This document shows positions 1 to 9,669 of a stretch of DNA of 64,000 bases, piece after piece. Numbering within the stretch: position 1 is the first letter of the stretch; every line of letters starts with the position of its first letter. A model generated the notes under the pieces. That model saw only the letters and a list, made by a program, of their open reading frames with translations, made no database searches and was not told where the DNA came from. The DNA is from Emmonsiellopsis sp. PD_33 (lineage: Eukaryota; Ascomycota; Eurotiomycetes; Onygenales; Ajellomycetaceae): positions 34,970 to 98,969 of the forward strand of contig JANTQF010000123.1 of NCBI GenBank assembly GCA_032988165.1. The letters run 5' to 3'. The translations under genes and the position numbers were made by a program.

Positions 1-780
1 AATATTTCCCTTGTGCAGAAGCAACCGGGAGTACATGTCGCAATCGGTTTTATAGAACGGTATGCTTACATCCCATCCACCCGCGCGCTTCATCGCCTCG
101 ACATTCATGTATGTTAACCAATCATAAGCGAACCAAATCACCTCCGTTGTGGGATCTTGTTCATGGCATTCTTTTATCCTTTCGATAAACGTGCGGTTTT
201 TAGATTCGTCGGGGATATCCGGGAGTACCGCTACATCTTGGTGAGACCAAAAATAGTGCGGCCATGAGCGGGAAATGGCTTCGGACAAATAATAGTTCTG
301 AAGCTGAGCGAATGTAAGGAGCGTTGGTGTGATGAGGATGTTAACGCCGATAGATCGCAGGAACTTGTAATCCAGGTATGCCGGATTACTGCGGGAGAGG
401 AGACCCAGTTCGTTCGAGTCCATGGTCCCCGTATTATCGACGATATATATTTCTGATGACTTCCAGCCGGCTGCAATATACGAAAGTGCCGCTTGTCGAA
501 GAAGGTCCCAGTTATGGCTGAATCCGATGAAAAGAGGCATATGTGTTAATGACGAGGGCGTTAATGACGAGGGCGGAACGGGATCATGGTGTACATTTCC
601 ATGCTCTGGCTCGCTACTCTTGATACTACCGCTACCATCCAACGACCAACGAAAGCCATGACGAGATAAAGATGATCCCGCGTGCTTCCTCGTTCCCTCA
701 AACCAAAGAAAACCGATGGCAGCTATAATGACAAAGGCGAGTGAGAGTAGCCGAAAATGTGTCGGCGAAGGACGGAACAT
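1..780 (-). CDS. type II membrane glycosyltransferase-like protein, 3' end outside window
   Basis: An open frame of 260 codons starts at the ATG at 778-780 and runs off the left edge without a stop. A short basic N-terminus is followed by one hydrophobic segment at about residues 10-27, then a Ser/Pro-rich stem to about residue 80 and a globular domain starting MPLFIGFSHNWDLL. This is the layout of a type II signal-anchored Golgi/ER glycosyltransferase. The domain holds FWSHQDV at 177-183 and an acidic TDCDMYSRL stretch at 245-253, which resemble GT-A fold nucleotide-sugar and metal sites. The exact family is not identified. No intron is seen in the visible part. A 15-bp tandem duplication gives PSSLTPSSLT in the stem. 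A secreted or membrane protein of another class is possible. Confidence 0.6.
   Translation of the reverse strand, partial: MFRPSPTHFRLLSLAFVIIAAIGFLWFEGTRKHAGSSLSRHGFRWSLDGSGSIKSSEPEHGNVHHDPVPPSSLTPSSLTHMPLFIGFSHNWDLLRQAALSYIAAGWKSSEIYIVDNTGTMDSNELGLLSRSNPAYLDYKFLRSIGVNILITPTLLTFAQLQNYYLSEAISRSWPHYFWSHQDVAVLPDIPDESKNRTFIERIKECHEQDPTTEVIWFAYDWLTYMNVEAMKRAGGWDVSIPFYKTDCDMYSRLLLHKGNI
546..575. repeat. 15-bp tandem duplication inside the membrane protein gene
   Basis: The unit TTAATGACGAGGGCG occurs twice in perfect head-to-tail copies. It adds five residues in frame to the stem region of the protein encoded on the minus strand, so it is a small length polymorphism candidate and not a disruption. 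Confidence 0.9.
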
Positions 781-1201
781 TGCGAGGGTCCGGATCTGAC
801 GACCATACGATTGTGTCTTTCTTTCTTGCTTTTATCGAAGCACGACGGGCTATCAAGAGTTTATTGAAAGAACTTAAGCCGTTAGGTTCTCGTCTTCGGG
901 ATGAGGAATAAGAATGTCCACAATGAGTGAGAAAGGGATTGGCGTCAGATAGCGGATGAGAGATGGGCAGTAAGTTTATTTCCTACCTGGCCAATTCGAA
1001 GAGCCACACGATACGCGGTGCCACACTTATGTATGTATGGATACCCTCGTCGGAGGAAGTTGAAAAACCCTGTGAGACGGGGGTGGTCGGCTCTACGGAG
1101 TACAGAGGGTGCTTCCAAAAGAATTGCACGGGCAAAAAAACCACTAGACAGTGCCACAAATCTTGGCTGAAATGCACACTGGGCATAAACATCCCTCTAA
1201 G

Positions 1202-1518
1202 AACTTTCCGCCATATAACTAACAGAATCAGGCCACGATCTCGATCTCTCTCTTTAATTATATTTCTAACTTTCCGCCATAACTAACAGAATCCTACGGG
1301 CCTTGGGCTCATGGGTGGGAAGGCCTCGATCTCTCTTCTCTCTTCTCTCTCTTTAATTATAGAAACTTTCCGCCATAACTAACAGAATCCTACGGGCCTT
1401 GGGCTCATGGGTGGGAAGGCCTCGATCTCGATCTCTCTCTTTAATTATATTTCTAACTTTCCGCCATAACTAACAGAATCCTACGGGCCTTGGGTTCATG
1501 GGTGGGAAGGCCTCGATT
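1202..1518. repeat. minisatellite of about 91-96 bp, four copies
   Basis: The phrase AACTTTCCGCCATAACTAAC recurs with starts at 1202 (two extra bases), 1268, 1364 and 1455. Full units go on with CAGAATCCTACGGGCC, a GGGTGGGAAGGCCTCGAT block and a CTCT-rich tail ending TTTAATTAT. Spacings are 66, 96 and 91 bp; the first copy lacks the middle block and the CTCT tract varies in length. This is a young tandem array with no coding potential. Confidence 0.9.
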
Positions 1519-2087
1519 AAAATAATGCAGCAACACAGAGAAAGATACCGCTCAGGCCTCTCGGATCATTGTTCTGTGTTGATCTTCCGAAAGTGCGACA
1601 TGATCAAGAGCTATGTTTCTCAAGTATGGGCTTTCGTAAAACTAGATATGGAATTGGCCCAGTCCGCCATTCTGTCTCCTGTCCAATAACGAATGGGTTG
1701 GAATGTCGGCTGTTGGCTGCATTCTCGTCACCGGCGGCACCTTGCATATTTTCTTTGTTCTTCTCGCCACCAACATGCATCCGCTGAAAAGGACCGGACC
1801 TGCAAATATCCAGCCCACAGGAGCCTACAGATGGGCGATACACAGCATTAGTTGTTCCGTTGGATTGTTGATTTAATTACGAAGTGTACATGAGGTTGGG
1901 CAGGGAGGTGAAACTTGAGAGATCCGGTGGATAAACCGAGTGTCCCTTCGCTGGCTCACCGACTAACCAGCTAGCCAATACATCCAGCTCAAAAATATGT
2001 ACAGTGCATGTAGTTACGGAGGAACATCCATCCAGTTAATCCGCTGGCATCGTGCGTTTGTTTGTTCTTTTCTTTCCTTTTTATCCC

Positions 2088-2089
<2 letters not shown>

Positions 2090-2129
<40 letters not shown>
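2090..2129. repeat. (TTTC)n microsatellite
   Basis: About ten tandem TTTC tetramers followed by a CT/T-rich tail. Simple sequence repeat with no gene across it. Confidence 0.9.
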
Positions 2130-2685
2130 CTCTTTTTTTAGTCATTTACTAATATTGACCAACTATCAGCGATTTCCTCTAGAAAGATTCGCTCCAGGAA
2201 ATAAACATACTCTGAATTAAGCAACTAACTCATGGGTATGCACACAATATGGACGTTGGCCAAATGCGCAGTGTCACATTTTGCTATATATCTCTTGCCC
2301 CATGGCTCATACATGTAGGTATGTAGCAGCCAAGTAGCCGCCTGGCTGCCACTGGGTGCCAACCACTTTCTTGTCCTGGAGTATTGGGGTATTGGACCTT
2401 TTTTTAGCCATCTTCAGGCTAGGGACTGGAGCACGTTGATTACATGACCAAGTCAAGTCCTTGCGCTGCGTTTTGGTAAGTCATTATTATTTGAACTGGA
2501 AAATGCTTGGTTGACTTCCCTCCTGAATCCTAACATCCACTAGGCGGCCTTCAGAACGCCTACCTTAGAGCTTGGAAGTAAAATGGAAAGAGGAATTTCC
2601 GCGAACGCACAATAATAAGCTAGCATAAACCACGATCTCATTATTTTTTTAACGGGTTTTGACTGATATCACCTCCATTCAGCCC

Positions 2686-3752
2686 CTAACATCGACTGTC
2701 CGGGTTTATGCTGGGTGAATGACAGAAAAACGATATTTCTCTCCGCTCCGTCATTTCAAGTGTCACCTTCCAGCGCATCAGCAATTTCAGGCATGTTGCC
2801 CTTTGACTTTGAACTCCACATGCCATATGTGCTCTTTGCTTCCGTAGATAGGAATGCTTGGGCTCAAACATGACTAGAACTTCAAATGCAGAGACTCCCC
2901 TCAATGCGATGTTATGAATTTTGAAACCCTCTGGATTAATACCCTGGGTCTCCCTGGGTGCTAGATCCAAATTCCTCATCATCTTTTTATTTGCCAAACT
3001 TAAGGATAGAGAGACCACGCACAAGAGCCACAATTCTGCTGCTTTTCTCTCAAGTCGAGGAACGTCACGCACATAGATAGGGGTCCAAGTGTCCATGGAT
3101 GTCCAGAAGATTGGGTCCGGAGAAATTGACAAATGTATCCTCCAGGACTTCGCCGTTCTCGATTTCCGCAGACATTATACTGGGATTCCATGGCTCCTTG
3201 GATGCATGTCTTCTTAGATTTGAAGAGGACGTGTTTCATCGCCACACGCAAATGGTTTCCAGACTACTGCGGGTAGTTGGCCGAGGAATCCCCGTCCAGA
3301 GTACTAGTAGTAGTTTGCACGCCTTCCGCGCATAGTACCAAAGGTATTTGAACAGTAAAGCCTGCCGTCGCCATCCTAAAATCCGGTAGTGGCCTCGATG
3401 CCAACGGATTTTGCAGTCAGTGGCGTCGCGATGTTTAAGTTAGAATCAGAGTGTAGAATTATCCTCCCCGTCAACAGCCATAGCATCATCATAATCGAGA
3501 GAGGACTAGTCTCATTGTCGTCGCTGCGATGGCCGTAGAGATAGTACGTTGTGGGCAGGTGGATAATCCGCTGCACGGGTCCTTCAAATGTTTCATTGGC
3601 ATAGTCCATTTTAGGGAGTTGGTGCAGAGCTCGGGGGTGACGGGTGCGTACTGTATCCATCGCAGATAAGTACGCCAGCTATTCCGTAAACACCTCAGGG
3701 GACATTCGGCCACGTACTCGTTTTTTTGCGAAAGCCTCGGCCTTTCTACCAA
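2686..3752 (-). pseudogene. possible eroded gene, function unknown
   Basis: The minus strand has four overlapping reading frames of 83-148 codons (3489-3752, 3376-3660, 3000-3251, 2686-3132) whose codon use looks protein-like, but no single frame or obvious GT-AG splicing joins them into a known domain. I do not recognise the translation. It could be a decayed accessory gene, an unrecognised multi-exon gene or chance. There is no strong C-to-T skew, so it does not look like a RIP-treated transposon. Confidence 0.2.
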
Positions 3753-4617
3753 CTTATGGCATATCTTGGTAGATCAATAATAAAAGGTGACCATTAGGGA
3801 CTAGCATTTTTATGCGCGGAAGCTCCAGGTCGATTTATATATGCTCACCTTGAAGGTTATTGGTTCGTGGTTGGGAAGATTCTGGGTATAACCCAGGCGT
3901 ATTCCAAGTAAGTCATTTTCAACAATAGGCGGTGCCGCTCCATATTCCTTTGCGTATTTTCCCTATTACTTTTCTCTCCTCCCAATCAGTGTGTTTCTTC
4001 TGACGGTCTTCGTCTTTGATTTCCCCTCCTCTTGTCATCTAGTAAAAGGCAGCTCAGAAGTTTGCCCCTTCTTTTCCCCTCTGCTTCTTATCCCCATCCA
4101 GCAAATCAACCACCAGATACCCGCCCGGCCTTCCCTTCCATAACTTCTCAGCTCCTCCCCATCATTCCATCCGAACACATTCATCCTCATCAGTTCCATG
4201 AACATTGCATCGTTCGCTGACTTCGTCGGACTAATATCAAGGTCGCTCCTCGACATCCGTGGAAGATCATACGGAGCACAAACGAGGAATGCACTCTCTA
4301 TAGCTGACGATGGGCCGTGCTCCTAATGTAGTACGGATTCGGTCGAGGGTCTCATTTGATCTGATCTTTGTTAGTCTGATAATCGATATCTCTTTCTCTT
4401 TGAAGTATTGCCCGCTGAGATAATGGATAAAAAGGTGCCGTTTAGACATCTGCGGGGGCCACGCGCTTCATCTGACGTAGAAGCAAAAGCTCCACCGTCT
4501 TAATTCCAGGAAGTGTTTAATTCAGGAAAGGGATGCAAGGGACCCAAAATTGATCCAAAATAAGTAAACTTTTGTATATCATAATTCCCATGTACATTTT
4601 TTCCATAGCGGTCATTT

Positions 4618-6547
4618 CTAAGGAACGTGAATAATCGCTTCTGTTCCCGCGCCTCGACTTCTCACCCGCCGGTTGTGGGCGTGGTAAATGCAAACTTGCA
4701 AAGCGGACATTACAAGGCCGCACGAAACAAGGATTATCATAATGACGACGCCTCTCGAGTAGCTAGTGGGATGTAAGCCGTAGAACAGAGAAGAGAGGAA
4801 TGTGTTAGTGTGGATTGGCGGTTGACACGAACAATGGGACATCATCACGTCGGAATATTTGGGTTCCAGCCATCAAACCCGATATTGCGCTCATTACCCC
4901 TATGCGCTTTTGTGTTAGTTGATTCTCTTATACTCCGTGGTAAATGATATTGGTAGGTTTCGAAATGGATACATACACATCCTAGAGAAAATAATTAATT
5001 ATCGCACTCAAGGGGGGAAGGGATATAGGAAGTGACATACGCTATACTGATACTCCGCTCCCCAGGCTCCTTGCAATTGACTTGGACCCATGTATTATGG
5101 ATAGGGTGATATCCGACCGCAAAGCTGTTAACCGCTGTCCACAGCCCAAAGCGACTCCACTTTCCAACGTGGGGATGCAATGTTTTGGTCACGATAAGCA
5201 CGATAAGGTAGCAGGTGATGGCCGCCATGACGGTGAGGCCTCGTTTATTGGTCCTGTCACTAAGCCAGGCAAAGAAGAATACGACTGCAAGAGAAATGAA
5301 GCCTCCAATCGCACAGAGCGCATTCGCGCGGATTCGATCAAAACCTAAGGTCCTAAGCAGTTCAAAACCATGCCGGTAAGCCAATATTCAGCGAAGCCAT
5401 GTGTATATTAGGAGTTGTTACATGATGATGGTCGGCGAGTATGTAGTGAGAGGACTCCAGGTCGAAAACACGCAGGCGGTGGCAATAAAATGAGGCCATC
5501 TTCGATAGTATAGAACGGTTTTTCCCACCGTCCGAAGGGGTATCCGAAGTCCCTGGCTTCCGTCCTTCTTTTCAGCGTCGTCACTTTCTAGTCGTGTTTT
5601 AAGGATGAGCTGTTCCGTTTCGGAGAAGCGGATAAGGCCCTTGGAAACGAGTGGCTTTGGATTGTCTGGGGATCCGGGGAGGAATACTAAAATGCAAATG
5701 GAAACGGCGATGGTAAAAGTTCCCTCGACTGGAAGAATAAGAAAATATTCCATTCATGTCATGCTGAAATAAAACACAGAACTCACTTAGAAATATCCAC
5801 TGCCATCCAGCAATTCCCCGTTTACCATCCAACTTCAACAATCCAGCCCCTAATAGCGGGGATATGGCGTTTCCTCCGAACATACCGAAGAAGAATAAAG
5901 CTACTCTCTTTGCCAGTTCCGGTTTAGTATACCAAGTGGAAAGTGTATATATAGAGCCAGGAATGTATCCTGCTTCGCAGAGACCAAGAACCGCCCGGGA
6001 CACCAGGAATCCATTTCGGTTGACTAAAAATACTTGGAGTGTCGCGACAATCCCGAAAACGAATACTTGACCAGCTATCCATTTCCGGGGACCGAGCTAA
6101 AACAGATCAGCTTTGGAAATTTTACACGAATGTCCCTGAGGCGGAAGTTGGATTTATACCCTTTGAAGGATAAGATTTGACGGTATCTCTAAAACGACTA
6201 TACCCAAAAACATCATCTGATTCCCCAAGTTAATCGTGTTCTGATCAACTTTGACATGCTCCGCAAAACCTCCGGTCAGTGCGCTGGCGAGATTCATCCG
6301 ATCCAGTTGAAACACGACAAGGCCCAAGAACAGGAGGGGCAAAACGCTACAGTCGATTCTGTAAACACAATTGCAAGATCAGCTTACCAGTCTCGACATA
6401 ACAGTCATGGGGAAAGCAGGAGAGGATATTCAATGGGGTAACGGACTTGATCCGGGCGCGTCGCTCTGCGCTGAGATCCCAATCACTTCCATAGCTATTC
6501 CCAGAGATCTCGCTAGGAGGGAGATCCTTGGAGGCGTTGAGAATCAT
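4618..6547 (-). CDS. MFS transporter, anion:cation symporter (Dal5/Tna1-like) type
   Basis: Predicted 481-residue, 12-helix plasma-membrane permease of the ACS family, which in fungi moves allantoate, nicotinate, pantothenate or similar organic anions; the substrate cannot be read from the sequence. Exons by hand: 6547-6447, 6358-6160, 6096-5787, 5728-5422, 5352-5041, 4981-4977, 4899-4833, 4762-4618, summing to 482 codons including stop. Family signatures appear in order: VFQLDRMNLASALTGGFA in TM1, GLCEAGYIPGSIYTLSTWYT, GWQWIFLIEG, WLSDRTNKRG between TM8 and TM9, and SGLMAGTQIFRRDD near the C-terminus. The sixth exon is only 5 nt. The last donor (GTTCGT) is uncertain; one a few bases downstream also keeps frame. 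The gene is divergent from the monooxygenase at 7345. Confidence 0.8.
4977..4981 (-). other. 5-nt microexon of the MFS gene
   Basis: On the minus strand CTCTAG precedes GATGT and GTATGT follows it. Using these five bases joins ...SISIA to MWVMSAISGLMAG in frame; skipping them leaves the flanking exons out of phase. The family motif on both sides makes this junction likely, but RNA evidence is absent. Confidence 0.65.
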
Positions 6548-7344
6548 CAGAGGAATTTCACATTCGAATTGGGAGTATAATATGTGTATTCCACAATAAT
6601 GAAGGGAAAAGTAAAAGAATTAAGGGTCTCGTCCGATTCATTAGGATACGCAAGTGTATATGATATCAGGAACACACAACAGGTATTACGGGGCGAATAG
6701 TCGACATTCTGATTGACTCCCCCACGCGGCATCCTGCTTCCCATACAGATAGCATCCACCGCCGATAACATACGCATCATGGCGTCATTCCGGGATTTGA
6801 AAATGGAACGGTTGTTTTAACGCGGGCGCGGAGCGGTTATCATAAACTGCACTGCAATTGGAGAAACAGAGAAACATAGCGCCAGCGAAGCGGTAAATAA
6901 ACCCTAACACGGAGTAGTCGCGACTTTGGGTGACGATGGGCAAATATTGCAAGCTGCTGGACGAGGAGATAATGTGGTTGCTGGAAGGCTAAAATGGGGT
7001 CTTGGCGCAGTATGCAAAATGGCGAAGGATCCACCAGGAATCGTCGAAATTGCGAATCCGGATGAGAAATGGCGAAATCCAACCTCCTTGCGTGCTTCGC
7101 AGACAAAAAACTGGAGATCGGAAAGATATGTCTTTTTCGGGATTTGACCAGGCGGGGGGGGATTAGCTCAAGAAAATCGACGATTTCGGGCTCCTGGACG
7201 AGAGGAAAGATATAATAAAATGGCGCTTCCGCCCCGTTTGTTGGCATTGCGTGATTGTTTATGATAGTAACCGTGAAAGCGACTCAATTGACGGGACTCG
7301 TGGAAATTATCGACCTGGGTGACAGAGCTAGTAGCCCGAAAATA
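6548..7344. promoter_or_regulatory. shared divergent promoter region, MFS transporter and FMO
   Basis: About 800 bp separate the two start codons, which point away from each other. No recognisable gene lies here; the small frames on both strands lack domains. The region is the likely common promoter, which would allow co-regulation of transporter and oxygenase. Confidence 0.5.
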
Positions 7345-8977
7345 ATGGCTCCCGCAAAAAGAGTAGCGATCATTGGCGCAGGCCCCGCGGGTGCTATCTC
7401 TGTGGATGCCTTTGCACAAGAGAAATCATTCGATATTATCAGGGTATTCGAGCGAAGAGAGAAAGCTGGTGGTTGTTGGTTTGTTTGCCCCTTAATCCTT
7501 TTGTCCGTCTATGGCAGGAATTGTAATTGAGGCTTGGTATACTGCGCTGTAGGATTTCGGATGCAGAGGCACCCAAGGAACTGGCAGACTTCGAAGGTCT
7601 GGCGAATCGGACCGCCGACAAGCCAGTAGATCCTCCTAAATCCTTGCCGGCTTATGCACTCCGGTCCATCCAGGACCGGTTTGCCGATACGTCGGTATAT
7701 CCCACTCTTCACGCGAACATCGATTCGTCGATCATGGAATTCTCTCAGGAACCCATTCCCGACATCAAATCCGACAGCTCAATCCGACTACATGGGCCGG
7801 ACACACCATTCCGGCACCACACTGTCATAAAGCAGTATATCGAAGACCTCTTGAACAGAAAAGGATATCAAGATCTAGTGGAATATAACACCACAGTCGA
7901 GAACGTCGAGAAGGTCAAAGAGACAAACGAGTGGAAGTTGACGCTGCGGAAGGGCCGCCCAGAAGGGAAACAGGACTACTGGTGGACAGAACATTTCGAC
8001 GCTGTCGTAGTAGCAAACGGCCATTACACTGTCCCGTTTGTTCCCCATATTGATGGGTTGGCGGAATTTGCCAAACGTTATCCAGGAAGAGTAGAACATA
8101 CAAAGGGGTTCAGAGATATCGAAAAATATCGCGGAAAGGTTCGTCTCCCAATATTCCGATGAACCATGTATGTCCTGTCGTCTAACGCTCCAAACAGAGA
8201 GTAGTCGTGGTTGGGGCATCGGTTTCGGCAGCAGACCTATGTGTCAGTCTCATTGACGTTGCCGAAACTCCTGTGGTCGCGTCCGTTCGAGGGAAATATA
8301 ACGCATATTTTGGCGACACCGCTTTTAAACACCCACAGATACAACGACGATCGCCTATTTCTCGAATTAGCAGCGCAAATGGTGACAGAACGATCCACTT
8401 CGAGGACGGAACTTCAATCACAAATGTCGACCATATCATCCTTGGCACCGGGTATACATGGAGTCTGCCATTTTTGCCAGGCATCCCAATAAGAAATAAC
8501 CGTATTCCCGACCTATACCTACACGTATTCCACCAAAGCGACCCGACCCTTATATTCATTGGAGCTGTAAGTAAATCACCCCGGGTTGTTGCTTGTATTC
8601 GCATGCTGACAGATTGCTAGAATGCTGCCGGGTTCACCTTCAAGGTATTCGAATGGCAAGCTGTCCTCGCCGCCCGCGTATTGGCCGGCCGTGCCCAGCT
8701 GCCGCCATTGGACGTTCAAAAGAAATGGGAGGTAGACCGCATCGCGTACAAGGGTGATGGCGTGCCTTTCACAGCCTTAGCCCCAGACTTTGAAGAATAT
8801 TTTAATTTCGTAAGGGACTTGGCTGGAAACCCAAAAGACGGAGCGCCAGGGAGGCGGCTACCGAAATTTGATCCAGAATGGGTGAAAACGTTCCGTGCTG
8901 GTCATCAACGGAGAGTCGCGATGTGGGAGCGGTCCAACAAACTGGCGGCACAGAAGTTGACAAGAGCCAAACTATAA
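7345..8977 (+). CDS. flavin-containing monooxygenase (FMO)-like
   Basis: Predicted 481-residue FAD- and NADPH-dependent oxygenase that would hydroxylate N or S atoms of small substrates. Exons 7345-7478, 7553-8138, 8198-8566 and 8621-8977 give 482 codons with stop, all with GT-AG borders. Residues 11-16 are GAGPAG in the N-terminal FAD-binding Rossmann fold. Residues 221-231, YPGRVEHTKGF, match the FMO-identifying FxGxxxHxxxF motif with Tyr at the first position. Residues 246-251, GASVSA, after VVVV are the NADPH-binding motif, and GTGYTW follows. ATG 7345 is chosen because MAPAKRVAIIGAGPAGA is the usual family start. No signal peptide is seen. Fungal FMOs act in secondary metabolism or detoxification; the divergent transporter could move the substrate or product, which is inference. 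Confidence 0.88.
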
Positions 8978-9669
8978 TCAGTTTGCACCTTTCAACATCC
9001 TCCATCACTTCCTCTCCACCCCATATCTCAATGGTTTGAATCCGTATTGTATAAGTGAAATCTGGCGTAAAGTTGGCCGAGGCGTTCCAATCGCATGCCG
9101 AGGTCTGCCAGATATTGTAAATTATACTGGGCCCAAGGGATCAAGCAACAGTCAGACAATAGAAATGAAACCATTGGTACATTAGATATCCATTGTCTCG
9201 AGTAACCTCCAGATATTGGCCGTTCGAAGTGCTCTTGATATCAGAATGCACTCGAGGGCTGGTCGATTTCTCTCGGGTCGTTCAAGTTGCTTGGCGTCAC
9301 GTGCGTTTAGAGCGGAGGTCCAATTAAAGTTTAACTAGTGGACTAACTATATCACGTGGGAACCACGTTTCCAGCATCGATGGATGACATCATCGTCCAC
9401 GCCCCTCCGAAGTCTGGGGGGAGCTTCAAAGGAAATATTGCTCAAGGCCGAGCACGAAAAGGCCCTTCGATATCCCGCTTCCATGGGAATGCGTCAGATT
9501 CCCTTTTTTCCGTTATTTATAGTCAGCCTTATTTGGACGGTTACACCTTCCATTCTGTCTCCGTTTGAAATGGCTCCATTGTCCAGCTGTTTCTTTCGAA
9601 GCCCTGGAAAGGACCTGGAATATTGCGAAACTGATTTTGTTATCATTTTCCCTTTGAGAAAAGCTTACA
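8978..9669. other. intergenic, FMO 3' side and lipase promoter
   Basis: Contains the 3' flank of the FMO gene and the promoter of the lipase-like gene, including two CACGTG sites. No coding signal with domain support. Confidence 0.5.
9298..9358. promoter_or_regulatory. two CACGTG E-box motifs
   Basis: CACGTG occurs at 9298-9303 and 9353-9358, each preceded by T, 310-370 bp before the lipase-like start codon. Fungal bHLH factors such as Cbf1 or SREBP types bind such sites. Further copies lie at 20663-20668 and 60232-60237. Binding is not shown. Confidence 0.35.

Larger units (their letters stand above)
781..4617. other. gene-poor stretch between the membrane protein and the transporter
   Basis: No reading frame here shows a recognisable domain. 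The left part is the 5' flank of the minus-strand membrane protein. The rest holds a minisatellite, a TTTC microsatellite and a possible eroded gene (listed separately). The last few hundred bases are pyrimidine-rich single-copy DNA downstream of the transporter. Confidence 0.5.
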
